This document shows positions 27,072-35,419 of a stretch of 64,000 nucleotides of DNA, piece after piece. The stretch is from Herbaspirillum sp. SJZ106 (GTDB lineage Bacteria > Pseudomonadota > Gammaproteobacteria > Burkholderiales > Burkholderiaceae_D), in assembly GCF_006715495.1 (NCBI RefSeq), contig NZ_VFNI01000001.1:248001-312000 (forward strand), in the 5' to 3' direction. The number at the start of each line of letters is the position of its first letter. Within the stretch, counting starts at the first letter, position 1. The notes under the pieces were generated by a model that worked only from the letters and a program-made list of their open reading frames with translations, was not told where the DNA came from and made no database searches. The position numbers and the translations under genes are program-made.

Positions 27072-27902
27072 TCAGGCCTGAGGCGGCTGCGCCGCAGGCA
27101 CCGACACCTGGTAGGTCGCCGGCGCCGGCCAGCCTTGCTTGATGCAGACCTCGGCGATGGCATTCTGGACATCGTTGGAGACCTGGCCGAAATTGGCCGT
27201 AGAGGCATGGATACGCAGCGCCAGCAGCGTGCCGATGGCATTGAACTCAAGGATAACGACCGACGGCGCCGGGGTTTCCAGCACATTGGGAATGGCCATG
27301 ATGCGCTCCATCAGGCGCGCGATGGCCTCCTGGGGATTGACGTTATAGGCAATCTGGCAACGCAGGTCGGTGCGGCGGGTGGCGTTGACGTTGTAGTTGA
27401 CGATGTTTTCCGAGAACAGCTTGTTGTTGCCGATGACCACGCGCAGGTTGTTGTCGGTAGTAAGGATGGTGGTCACCAGGCCGATGTCGGCGACGGTGCC
27501 GGTCTGGCCGGCGGCGGTGATGTAGTCGCCGACCTTGAACGGGCGCAGCACCACTAGGAAGATGCCTGCCGCGAAGTTGGCCAGCAGGCCCGACCAGGCC
27601 ACGCCCAGCGCCACGCCGACCGCGCCGATCATGGCGGCAAACGAGGTGGTGGGGATGCCGCACACTTCCAGGATGCCCATCACCAGCAGGATGCGCAGCA
27701 CCACATGGGTAACGGAAATCGCGTAGTTGATCAGCGTGGCTTCGAACTGGCGGGCGGTGAGCACGCGCCGCACCACCTTGGCCAGGGTATTGATGAGGAT
27801 CCCGCCGACGATCCAGATGGCGATGGCGGCAATCACCTTCAGGCCGAAAGGCACCAGGTAGAGGTTGATCAGCGTGTCAAGGTTGAGGAGAGGCTGTTGC
27901 AT
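27072..27902 (-). CDS. mscS: Small-conductance mechanosensitive channel (MscS family)
   Basis: A 276-residue inner-membrane channel that releases solutes on hypo-osmotic shock. Three hydrophobic segments occupy residues ~15-125. The pore helix region GAVGVALGVAWSGLLANFAA has the Gly/Ala packing of TM3, and FLVVLRPFKVGDYITAAGQ starts the cytoplasmic beta domain. Length equals E. coli MscS (286). The ATG at 27902 has an AGGAA ribosome binding site 7 bases upstream; the frame is open another 80 codons but those are Cys/Arg-rich non-coding. Flanked by terminators on both sides, so monocistronic. Confidence 0.92.
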   Translation of the reverse strand: MQQPLLNLDTLINLYLVPFGLKVIAAIAIWIVGGILINTLAKVVRRVLTARQFEATLINYAISVTHVVLRILLVMGILEVCGIPTTSFAAMIGAVGVALGVAWSGLLANFAAGIFLVVLRPFKVGDYITAAGQTGTVADIGLVTTILTTDNNLRVVIGNNKLFSENIVNYNVNATRRTDLRCQIAYNVNPQEAIARLMERIMAIPNVLETPAPSVVILEFNAIGTLLALRIHASTANFGQVSNDVQNAIAEVCIKQGWPAPATYQVSVPAAQPPQA

Positions 27903-28063
27903 GCGGGGTTCCTTTTCTGCTTTTGTGTTTTTCGTCCGGGAATACGAGCAGGCCGTCTGAAGCTGACCAGGATGACAACATCCTGAGCGGGCCTGCGCAA
28001 GCTGATTAGTTCGCCGTGGCGCACATTTGTTGCAATACAACAGCCATTTTATGCGATGAGGCC

Positions 28064-28111
28064 GTCCAAAAAGAGCGCTCCCCCGCAAAACGGCATGCTT
28101 TGCGGGGGAGC
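28064..28111 (-). terminator. Terminator after purD
   Basis: A perfect 13-bp stem (28077-28089 with 28099-28111) and 9-nt loop, followed on the minus strand by GCTCTTTTTGG. Located ~58 bp past the purD stop. Confidence 0.8.
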
Positions 28112-28169
28112 GGTCATGGTCTTCCTCTGGCCGGCATGTCAACAGCGCCGGCCGGCGAGTTCAGGATTT

Positions 28170-29438
28170 TCAGCGCTTGAGCGCGCGCCAGCCGATGTCG
28201 CGGCGCATTTGCGAGCCTTCGAAGTGGATCAGGTCGGCGGCGGCATAGGCATGCTTCTGGGCAACCTTGACGCTGTCGCCCAGGCCCACCACGCACAGCA
28301 CGCGGCCGCCCGAGGTGGTCAGGCGGTCGCCGGTCAGGGTGGTGCCGGCGTGGAAGGTCACGCAATCGGGCGTCTCGGCCGGGATGTCGGTGATCAGGTC
28401 GCCCTGGCGCGGCGTGTCGGGATAGTTGTAGGCCGCCATCACCACGCCCAGCGCGGTGCGGCGGTCCCATTCCAGTTCCACCTTGTCCAGCGTGCCGGAC
28501 ACCGCGTGCTCGAACACCGTCAGCAGGTCGGTCTTCAGGCGCGCCATGATCGGCTGGGTTTCCGGGTCGCCCATGCGGCAGTTGAATTCCAGCGTCTTCG
28601 GATTGCCTTCGTCGTCGATCATCAGGCCGGCATACAGGAAGCCGGAGAACGGGATGCCGTCCTTGGCCATGCCCTGCACGGTCGGCACGATGATTTCGCG
28701 CATCACGCGCGCATGCAGCGCCGGGGTGACGATGGGAGCGGGCGAATAGGCGCCCATGCCGCCGGTGTTGGGGCCCTGGTCGTTGTCCTGCAGGCGCTTG
28801 TGGTCCTGGCTGGTGGCCAGCGGCAGGATGTTCTTGCCGTCCACCATGACGATGAAGGACGCTTCCTCGCCGGCCAGGAACTCCTCGATCACCACGCGCG
28901 CGCCGGCATCGCCCAGCTTGTTGTCCGATAGCATCATGTCGATCGCCGAATGCGCTTCTTCCAGCGTCATGGCGACCACCACGCCCTTGCCGGCGGCCAG
29001 GCCGTCGGCCTTGATCACGATCGGCGCGCCCTTTTGCGCGATGTAGTCGTGCGCCGCCTTCACATCGGAAAAGGTCTGGTATTCGGCGGTCGGGATCGCA
29101 TGGCGCTTCATGAAGGCTTTGGCGAAGTCCTTGGAGCTTTCCAGCTGGGCCGCTTCCCGGGTTGGGCCGAAGATTTTCAGGCCGCGCGCGCGGAACACGT
29201 TGACGATGCCGGCCGCCAGCGGCGCTTCCGGGCCGACCACGGTCAGCGCCACATGCTCCTTCTCGGCGAAGTCGGCCAGCGCGGCCGGGTCGGTGATGGC
29301 GATGTTTTGCAGGCGTTCGTCCAGTGCGGTGCCGCCATTGCCGGGCGCGACATAGACAGTCTGGATGCGCGGCGACTTGGCAATGGACCAGGCCAGGGCA
29401 TGTTCACGGCCACCGGAGCCGACAACTAGGATTTTCAT
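28170..29438 (-). CDS. purD: Phosphoribosylamine-glycine ligase
   Basis: A 422-residue ATP-grasp enzyme that joins phosphoribosylamine and glycine in purine synthesis. MKILVVGSGGREHALAW and YVAPGNGGT are the N-terminal substrate-binding segments; IVIKADGLAAGKGVVVA and FIVMVDGKNILPLATSQDHK belong to the ATP-grasp domain; EFNCRMGDPETQ carries the metal ligands. Length matches the family. It lies 74 bp downstream of yebC on the same strand, a pairing common in Burkholderiales. Confidence 0.97.
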   Translation of the reverse strand: MKILVVGSGGREHALAWSIAKSPRIQTVYVAPGNGGTALDERLQNIAITDPAALADFAEKEHVALTVVGPEAPLAAGIVNVFRARGLKIFGPTREAAQLESSKDFAKAFMKRHAIPTAEYQTFSDVKAAHDYIAQKGAPIVIKADGLAAGKGVVVAMTLEEAHSAIDMMLSDNKLGDAGARVVIEEFLAGEEASFIVMVDGKNILPLATSQDHKRLQDNDQGPNTGGMGAYSPAPIVTPALHARVMREIIVPTVQGMAKDGIPFSGFLYAGLMIDDEGNPKTLEFNCRMGDPETQPIMARLKTDLLTVFEHAVSGTLDKVELEWDRRTALGVVMAAYNYPDTPRQGDLITDIPAETPDCVTFHAGTTLTGDRLTTSGGRVLCVVGLGDSVKVAQKHAYAAADLIHFEGSQMRRDIGWRALKR

Positions 29439-29512
29439 GTGGATTCGCTTAAAAAATGAACTGGGGCGCGGAGCTAGGAAACAGAGCTAAGAAACGGAGC
29501 AGGAGTGGCGGA

Positions 29513-30238
29513 TTATTCTTCAATGACGGCGTTGGTGTAGAGCTCCTGGGTATCGTCCAGGTTTTCCAGCGCGTCCAGCAGTTTTTGCATCCTGACGCCA
29601 TCTTCGCCGGAGAACACGGTCTCGGTCGAGGGCTTCATGGTGATTTCGGCCACTTCGGCCTTGAAGCCGGCGGCTTCCATCGCGGCCTTGACGGCGGAGA
29701 AGTCGTTGGGGCCGGTCAGCACCTCGATGCCGCCTTCCTCGTCGGTGACCACATCTTCGGCGCCGGCTTCCAGCGCGGCTTCGATCACGGCGTTCTCGTC
29801 GGTGCCGGGCGCGTACATCAGTTGGCCGCAGTGCTTGAACAGGAAGGCCACCGAGCCTTCGGTGCCCATGTTGCCGCCGAACTTGGAAAAGGCGTGGCGC
29901 ACTTCGGCCACGGTGCGCACGCGGTTGTCGGTCATGCAATCGACGATGATGGCCGCGCCGTTGATGCCGTAGCCTTCATAGCGCACTTCCTCGTAGTTCA
30001 CGCCGTCCAGGGCGCCGGTGCCGCGCTGGATGGCGCGGGTCACGTTGTCCTTGGGCATGTTGGCATCCGAGGCGCGATCCACTGCCAGGCGCAGGCGCGG
30101 GTTGGCGTCCGGGTCGCCGCCGCCCATGCGGGCGGCCACGGTGATTTCCTTGATCAGGCGGGTCCAGATACGACCGCGCCTTTCGTCCTGACGGCCCTTA
30201 CGGTGTTGGATATTGGCCCATTTGCTGTGTCCAGCCAT
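29513..30238 (-). CDS. yebC: YebC/PmpR family DNA-binding protein
   Basis: A 241-residue member of the YebC/TACO1 family. Family members act as transcription regulators or, in other lineages, as translation factors helping at proline stretches. The N-terminus [17 protein letters not shown] is nearly invariant in the family, and [19 protein letters not shown] and [16 protein letters not shown] are further hallmarks. Length is standard. It is the first gene of the yebC-purD unit. Confidence 0.96.
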   Translation of the reverse strand: MAGHSKWANIQHRKGRQDERRGRIWTRLIKEITVAARMGGGDPDANPRLRLAVDRASDANMPKDNVTRAIQRGTGALDGVNYEEVRYEGYGINGAAIIVDCMTDNRVRTVAEVRHAFSKFGGNMGTEGSVAFLFKHCGQLMYAPGTDENAVIEAALEAGAEDVVTDEEGGIEVLTGPNDFSAVKAAMEAAGFKAEVAEITMKPSTETVFSGEDGVRMQKLLDALENLDDTQELYTNAVIEE

Positions 30239-30327
30239 GTTGGATCTTTCTTGCGAGATAAGTAATATCAGAACGCATCAGCGCACACATCGGTAACATC
30301 AGGAACATTTCCGGGGCGGGTTCTGAC

Positions 30328-30333
30328 TATAAT
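30328..30333 (+). promoter_or_regulatory. Candidate -10 box upstream of the HerA-like gene
   Basis: TATAAT 60 bases before the ATG at 30394, preceded by TGAC. No good -35 hexamer is visible. Confidence 0.4.
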
Positions 30334-30393
30334 CGGGCCAGAATTTTACCATATCGCCATCCCCCGATTTTTTGCCCTGAGAGCCCCCAGACC

Positions 30394-31977
30394 ATGACCA
30401 ATCCGCTTCCCATTGCACAAAACGCCGCGCAGCAACTGAGCCTGTTGCCGCAGTTGGCCAACCGCCACGGCTGCATCACCGGCGCCACCGGCACCGGCAA
30501 GACGGTGACGCTGCAGGTGCTGGCCCAGGCGCTGTCGGATATCGGCGTGCCGGTGTTCATGGCCGACGTCAAGGGCGACCTGTCCGGCCTGGGCAAGGCT
30601 GGCAGCGCCTCGCCCAAGCTCAAGCAGCGCCTGGCCCAGCTGGCCCTGCCCGAACCGGCCTGGGCCGCCGCCCCGGTGGCATTCTGGGATGTCTACGGCG
30701 AAAAGGGCCATCCGGTGCGCGCCACGGTCTCCGACATGGGGCCGCTGATGCTATCGCGCATGCTGAACCTGAACGATACCCAGCAAGGCGTGCTGCAGCT
30801 CGTGTTCAAGATCGCCGATGACAACGGCCTGCTGCTGCTCGATACCAAGGACCTGCGCGCCATGCTGCAGCACGTGGGCGATCACGCGGCCGAGTTCAAG
30901 ACCGAATATGGCAACATCTCGGTGGCCAGCATCGGCGCCATCCAGCGCGGGCTGATCGCCATCGACGAGCAGGGCGGCGACAAATTCTTCGGCGAGCCCA
31001 TGCTCAACATCGAGGACTGGATGCAGACCGACGCCGCGGGCAAGGGCATCATCAACATCCTGGCGGCCGACAAGCTGCTCAATGCGCCGCGCCTGTATTC
31101 CACCTTCTTGCTGTGGATGCTGTCCGAACTGTTCGAGCACCTGCCGGAAGTGGGCGACCTCGACAAGCCCAAGATGGCCTTCTTCTTCGACGAAGCCCAC
31201 CTGCTGTTCGACGAGGCGCCCAAGCCGCTCTTGCAAAAGATCGAGCAGGTGGTGCGCCTGATCCGCTCCAAGGGCGTGGGCGTGTATTTCGTCACGCAGA
31301 ACCCGCTGGACATCCCCGACACCGTGCTGGGCCAGCTCGGCAACCGCGTGCAGCACGCGCTGCGCGCCTACACCCCGCGCGACCAGAAGGCGGTGCAGGC
31401 CGCCGCCGAGACTTTCCGCGCCAACCCCCAGTTGAATACCGCGCAAGCCATCACCGAACTGGCAGTGGGCGAGGCGCTGGTGTCGTTCCTGGACGAGAAA
31501 GGCCGGCCCAACGTGGTCGAGCGCGGTTACGTGCTGACCCCGGCCTCGCAGATCGGCCCGGTGACCGACGACGAGCGGCGCGCGCTGATGGCCGCTTCGC
31601 TGGTGGCCGGCATCTACGAACAGGCGATCGACCGCGAATCCGCCTATGAACGCTTGAAGGGCCGCACAGTCCAGCAGCAGCCAGCGCCGCAGTCCGCCCC
31701 GGCCGATCCCAATGCCTGGGGCGCTTCGGCCGGGCGTCCGGCGCAACAATCGCAACAGCCGCAATCATCACAACAACCGCAGCAGCAAGACGAGGGCGGC
31801 GGCCTGGGCGACTTGCTCAAGGATGCCGCCGGCGGCATGTTCGGCGGCGGCGCAAGCAGCCGCCGCAGCGATTCGCCGCTGCAGGCGATGGTCAAGTCGG
31901 CCGCGCGCAGCCTCGGCTCGCAGGTCGGGCGCGAAATCATCCGCGGCGTGCTGGGTTCGCTGATGAAGAAACGTTGA
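30394..31977 (+). CDS. HerA-like ATPase, DUF853 family
   Basis: A 527-residue P-loop ATPase of the HerA/FtsK superfamily. Walker A GATGTGKT lies near residue 30, [16 protein letters not shown] follows, and Walker B is [33 protein letters not shown] is the sensor/arginine region characteristic of DUF853 (YjgR-like). Residues ~425-475 are a Gln/Pro/Ala-rich low-complexity linker, and the C-terminus is Gly-rich then basic. HerA relatives move or unwind DNA in repair, but the DUF853 branch has no proven role that I know of. Monocistronic by layout. Confidence 0.9.
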   Translation: MTNPLPIAQNAAQQLSLLPQLANRHGCITGATGTGKTVTLQVLAQALSDIGVPVFMADVKGDLSGLGKAGSASPKLKQRLAQLALPEPAWAAAPVAFWDVYGEKGHPVRATVSDMGPLMLSRMLNLNDTQQGVLQLVFKIADDNGLLLLDTKDLRAMLQHVGDHAAEFKTEYGNISVASIGAIQRGLIAIDEQGGDKFFGEPMLNIEDWMQTDAAGKGIINILAADKLLNAPRLYSTFLLWMLSELFEHLPEVGDLDKPKMAFFFDEAHLLFDEAPKPLLQKIEQVVRLIRSKGVGVYFVTQNPLDIPDTVLGQLGNRVQHALRAYTPRDQKAVQAAAETFRANPQLNTAQAITELAVGEALVSFLDEKGRPNVVERGYVLTPASQIGPVTDDERRALMAASLVAGIYEQAIDRESAYERLKGRTVQQQPAPQSAPADPNAWGASAGRPAQQSQQPQSSQQPQQQDEGGGLGDLLKDAAGGMFGGGASSRRSDSPLQAMVKSAARSLGSQVGREIIRGVLGSLMKKR

Positions 31978-32015
31978 ACCGCTTGCCAGCGGCAGGCGGG
32001 GCCGGATAAACCCCT

Positions 32016-32037
32016 GTCCGGCGGCCATTCGCCGGAC
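32016..32037 (+). terminator. Weak hairpin after the HerA-like gene
   Basis: GTCCGGCG (32016-32023) and CGCCGGAC (32030-32037) form an 8-bp stem with a 6-nt loop, but only GGTTT follows. It may be a weak terminator. Confidence 0.4.
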
Positions 32038-32041
32038 GGTT

Positions 32042-32047
32042 TACAAT
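32042..32047 (+). promoter_or_regulatory. Candidate -10 box directly before the 185-bp element
   Basis: TACAAT, positioned so that transcription would start near 32054, a few bases before the left arm of the inverted repeat at 32058. No clear -35. Confidence 0.35.
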
Positions 32048-32057
32048 CGCGACCACG

Positions 32058-32242
32058 AGAACTCATTTCATCAGTAGGCGTGAAATGCGTTCTGAACAGA
32101 ACCCGTAGGGAGCGGCTCATTTGGGCGGATTGCCGCGTTACGAACTTGCATCAAGACGCCCAGTCTTGGCCCAAGTTCGTGCCTTGCACTCCATCCCAGA
32201 CGGGATACGCTCGCACTCACGCCTACTGATGAAATGAGTTCT
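32058..32242. repeat. 185-bp inverted-repeat element spanning the EamA start codon
   Basis: Perfect 26-bp arms at 32058-32083 and 32217-32242 (left arm begins AGAACTCATTTCATC) enclose 133 bp. The interior holds further palindromes: GTTCTG/CAGAAC, GCGGC/GCCGC, and CGAACTTG/CAAGTTCG around CAAGAC/GTCTTG. The right arm contains the EamA ATG (32234-32236). It could be a non-autonomous mobile element or a structured mRNA leader; it has no coding capacity. The arm ends are related to those at 42002-42034 and 26972-26982. Confidence 0.85.
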
Positions 32243-33151
32243 ACCATCGCCCATAATTCTTCCCACCGCCAGGCCTTCCTCGGCGGTTTGCTGCTGGCTA
32301 TCGTTGGCGCCGTCTTCTTTTCCGCCAAGGCCATCGTCGCCAAGCTGATGTACCGCTACCAGGTCGATGCCGTGATGGTGCTCACCTTGCGCATGATCTT
32401 CGCCTTCCCGATGTTCCTCGCGGTGGCGATCTGGAAGGCCCGCAGCGAACCGCCGCTGGCGCGCGCCGATTACCTGCGCATCACGGTGCTGGGCCTGATG
32501 GGGTATTACCTGTCCAGCTTCCTCGACTTCCTCGGCCTGCAATACATTTCCGCCGGGCTGGAGCGGCTGATCCTGTTCCTGACGCCGTCCTTCGTGATGC
32601 TGATCGCCTTTGCTTTCTTCAAGCGCCGGGTCGGCTGGATCGAATGGGCGGCGCTGGCCGTGTCTTACTTCGGTACCGTGCTGGTGCTGCTGCACGACCT
32701 CAATACCGGCGGCAGCAATGTCATCCTCGGCAGCGCGCTGGTGCTGGGTTCGGCCTTCACCTATTCGATCTACCTGATTTCTTCCGGCGAGCTGGTGCGC
32801 CGCGTCGGCGCGATCCGGCTGGTGGCGTATGCGATGTGCGTGTCCACCGTCGCCTGCGTGATCCAGTTCTTCATCTTGCGCACGCCGTCCGCATTGTTCG
32901 TCCAGGCCGCCGGCGTCTACCAGCTGTCGCTGTTCAACGCCGTGTTCTGCACGGTGTTGCCGGTGTTCCTGACCATGGTCGCGGTGGCGCGCATCGGCGC
33001 TCCGACCGCCGCCCAGGCCGGACTGGTGGGGCCGGTGTCGACGCTGTTCATGGGCGCGGCGCTGCTGGACGAACCCATTACCGGCGTCCAGTTGGTCGGC
33101 ACGGCGTTGGTGCTGTCAGGCATCTGGCTGCTGTCGCGCAAGAAGATTTGA
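32234..33151 (+). CDS. EamA/DMT-family transporter
   Basis: A 305-residue inner-membrane permease with ten predicted membrane segments arranged as two EamA halves. The first half starts at FLGGLLLAIVGAVFFSAKAI and the second near VILGSALVLGSAFTYSIYL. The family exports amino acids, nucleosides or other metabolites; the substrate here is unknown. The only start that gives a complete first membrane segment is the ATG at 32234, yet it lies inside the right arm of a 26-bp inverted repeat and has no Shine-Dalgarno. The first codons (Met-Ser-Ser) therefore come from the repeat, so translation may depend on melting of that structure. Confidence 0.87.
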   Translation: MSSTIAHNSSHRQAFLGGLLLAIVGAVFFSAKAIVAKLMYRYQVDAVMVLTLRMIFAFPMFLAVAIWKARSEPPLARADYLRITVLGLMGYYLSSFLDFLGLQYISAGLERLILFLTPSFVMLIAFAFFKRRVGWIEWAALAVSYFGTVLVLLHDLNTGGSNVILGSALVLGSAFTYSIYLISSGELVRRVGAIRLVAYAMCVSTVACVIQFFILRTPSALFVQAAGVYQLSLFNAVFCTVLPVFLTMVAVARIGAPTAAQAGLVGPVSTLFMGAALLDEPITGVQLVGTALVLSGIWLLSRKKI

Positions 33152-33213
33152 ACCGGCTGTCCCGAGACGGCCAATCCGATATTTCGATCGATCCAGAGAA
33201 AAAGGAGACTGAC

Positions 33214-34188
33214 ATGGCAAAAGCAATCCGCATGAGCAAGACCGGTGGCCCCGAGGTGATGGAATACGTCGATGTCGAGGTGGGCGAACCCGGGCCGGGC
33301 GAGGTGCGCATCCGCCACGCGGCGGTCGGCCTGAACTTCATCGATGTGTATTTCCGTTCCGGGCTGTACCCGCAGCCACTGCCTGCCGGCCTGGGGCAAG
33401 AAGCGGCCGGCACCATCGAGGCGGTCGGCCCCGGCGTGGCCAGCTTCCAGGTGGGCGACCGCGTCGCCTATGCCGGCCGCCCCAACGGCGCCTATGCCGA
33501 AGAGCGTGTGATGCCGGCCGACATCCTGGTCAAGCTGCCCGATGCGATCGGCTTCGATACCGCCGCGGCCATGATGCTGCAAGGGATGACCGTGCAATAC
33601 CTGCTGCGCCAGACCTATCCGGTCAAGGCCGGCGAGACCATCCTGTTCCACGCCGCCGCCGGCGGGATCGGCCTGATTGCCTGCCAATGGGCGCGCGCGC
33701 TGGGCGTGAACGTGATCGGCACCGTCAGCAGCGACGAAAAGGCGGCGCTGGCGCTCAAGCACGGCTGCACCCATGTCATCAATTACAAGACCGAGAACTT
33801 CGTCGAGCGCGTCAAGGAAATCACCGGCGGAAAAGGCGTGCCGGTGGTCTACGATTCGATCGGCAAGGATACTTTCATCGGTTCGCTGGATTGCTTGCGC
33901 CCGCGCGGCATGATGGTCAGCTTCGGCAGCGCTTCCGGCCCGGTCGCGCCGTTCGGCGTGTCGGAACTGGTATCGCGCGGTTCGCTGTTCCTGACCCGGC
34001 CATCGCTGGGCAACTACACCGCCACCCGCGCCGACCTCGACGCCACCGCCGCCGACCTGTTCGCCATGGTCGAAAGCAAGCAGATCAGCATCGAGATCAA
34101 CCAGCGCTATGCGCTCAAGGATGCGGGGCAGGCGCATGCCGACCTGGAAGCGCGCAAGACCACCGGCTCGACTATCCTGATTCCCTGA
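33214..34188 (+). CDS. Quinone oxidoreductase (zinc-free MDR family, QorA-like)
   Basis: A 324-residue NADPH-dependent medium-chain reductase. VGLNFIDVYFRSGLYPQPLP and GLGQEAAGTIEAVGPGV form the catalytic GroES-like domain; ILFHAAAGGIGLIACQWAR is the Rossmann AxxGxxG motif. Zinc-binding cysteines are absent, as in QorA. The C-terminal part ends with LEARKTTGSTILIP, typical of the family. The ATG at 33214 has an AAAGGAG ribosome binding site 7 bases upstream. It lies 62 bp after the EamA gene and may be co-transcribed with it. Confidence 0.9.
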   Translation: MAKAIRMSKTGGPEVMEYVDVEVGEPGPGEVRIRHAAVGLNFIDVYFRSGLYPQPLPAGLGQEAAGTIEAVGPGVASFQVGDRVAYAGRPNGAYAEERVMPADILVKLPDAIGFDTAAAMMLQGMTVQYLLRQTYPVKAGETILFHAAAGGIGLIACQWARALGVNVIGTVSSDEKAALALKHGCTHVINYKTENFVERVKEITGGKGVPVVYDSIGKDTFIGSLDCLRPRGMMVSFGSASGPVAPFGVSELVSRGSLFLTRPSLGNYTATRADLDATAADLFAMVESKQISIEINQRYALKDAGQAHADLEARKTTGSTILIP

Positions 34189-34218
34189 CCATTGCCGCGA
34201 GGCCTGGAGGCCAATGCC

Positions 34219-34389
34219 ATGAGTGACTTGCAGAACGATCCCGGGCGCAGCAACCCGATGGGGCATCCGCCGGAGCAGCCGGCCGGGGATGACGGCTCGC
34301 CCAGGTTCGGGCGCTTGCTGGCGGTGCTGATTTGCGCCGTGTTGCTGATCGTGGCCATTACCTTTGGCAGCGAAGCCTATTTCTCGTAA
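34219..34389 (+). CDS. Small single-pass membrane protein, unknown
   Basis: A 56-residue ORF with a Pro/Gly/Asp-rich hydrophilic N-terminus (about 32 residues) and one hydrophobic helix (LLAVLICAVLLIVAITFG) near the C-terminus. The ATG at 34219 is preceded by GGAGG at 8 bases' distance, a near-ideal ribosome binding site and the main reason to accept it. It follows the quinone oxidoreductase stop by 30 bp on the same strand. I do not recognise a family. Confidence 0.6.
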   Translation: MSDLQNDPGRSNPMGHPPEQPAGDDGSPRFGRLLAVLICAVLLIVAITFGSEAYFS

Positions 34390-34422
34390 CCGCCACGGTT
34401 GGGCCTGGCATTCAGGCGCGGG

Positions 34423-35076
34423 TCATGGCGCGGGTTTGCCGTCTTTTTCGACCTGGATCTTGATGTGCCGGGTCACGCCGCTGGGACCGGGGAATTCGGA
34501 GAAGGCCGCGCGCACCATGTAGGGCATGGCCGCCGCCAGGCCGCCGCGGTTGCCGTCGCTGTCGACCACCACGTCATACAGCGGCTTGCCGTCGCCGGCG
34601 TTGGCGATGGCGATCTGCAGGCGGCGCAGGAATACCGGATAGCTGGTGGTCTGCATCGGCCCGCCGTACCAGAACGGATCGTAGAACGGCCCATAGGGGC
34701 CATAGAAGCCGTAAGGATGGGGGCCGAAACGGCCCCAGCCGGGCGCCGGGCCATAGAAAAAGGGATCGTAGGCCGGGCGGGTTACCACCACCTGCTCGGT
34801 GTTGATGCCATAGCGGAAACTGACGCTGAGTTGCGCCGACTTCTTGTCGGCCGCCTCGCGAAAGCCCAGGGCTTGCAACTGCTGGCCGATCAGGCGGGCA
34901 TAGTTGCCGTATTCGAGATTGTTCTCCTGCTCCTTGGCAGGGGCGAACACGTAGGATTTGCCATTGGCCTCGGCCGGCCATGCGTGGAAGGCGGTCACAT
35001 CGCTTTCGACCACGGAAGCGCAGCCCGACAGCAGCAGGCTGGCGGCCGCGATGAATAAAAAGAGCCGGCGTTTCAT
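34423..35076 (-). CDS. DUF4136 lipoprotein
   Basis: A 217-residue lipoprotein. The signal peptide ends in the lipobox LLLSGC (Cys at ~18), with no Asp at +2, which favours outer-membrane sorting. The mature part resembles DUF4136: YVFAPAKEQENNLEYGNYARLIGQQL near its start and LRRLQIAIANAG further on. Residues ~107-145 form a striking Tyr/Gly/Pro/Phe-rich insertion (YGFYGPYGPFYDPFWYGG). Function unknown; the family is widespread in proteobacteria. It is divergent from pepN. Confidence 0.82.
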   Translation of the reverse strand: MKRRLFLFIAAASLLLSGCASVVESDVTAFHAWPAEANGKSYVFAPAKEQENNLEYGNYARLIGQQLQALGFREAADKKSAQLSVSFRYGINTEQVVVTRPAYDPFFYGPAPGWGRFGPHPYGFYGPYGPFYDPFWYGGPMQTTSYPVFLRRLQIAIANAGDGKPLYDVVVDSDGNRGGLAAAMPYMVRAAFSEFPGPSGVTRHIKIQVEKDGKPAP

Positions 35077-35419
35077 GGCATATCTCCAATCAAGATAAAA
35101 CTGCCCGCGGCGTGGCCGGGTCGGGCGATGAAGCTTCGACCGGCACAGGCGTGTTTCGATCCCGGGCGAGCATGGCGTCTATTGTAGTGCGGTAGTGCGG
35201 CAGTAGTGCGGCAGGCGAAAGCGGTTGCCGTCGCAGCACAGGCGGCAACCCCTGCTTTTCCGGAAAGGCAAGAACGTTCCGCGCCAGCGCAGGTCTGTGC
35301 CAGAAGCAGGATGGATTTCGCCGCCGCGATTGCCGTCTTTCTGCCCGCGAGGCGCGGGTTGATTGGTAAAATCCGGCTTTGGCCCGTTTTTTCTTCATTT
35401 CCTTTCCCGGACAGGCTCC
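35077..35419. other. Intergenic region between the DUF4136 gene and pepN
   Basis: 343 bp that must hold both divergent promoters. TAGTGCGG occurs three times at 35185-35211. TAAAAT at 35367-35372 is a possible -10 for pepN, and a TACAAT on the minus strand near 35182 may serve the lipoprotein gene. No ORF here is convincing. Confidence 0.45.

Noticed and set aside
35185-35211. Three copies of TAGTGCGG
   Set aside because: Too short and irregularly spaced (8 and 11 bp) to be a CRISPR, iteron array or clear binding cluster.
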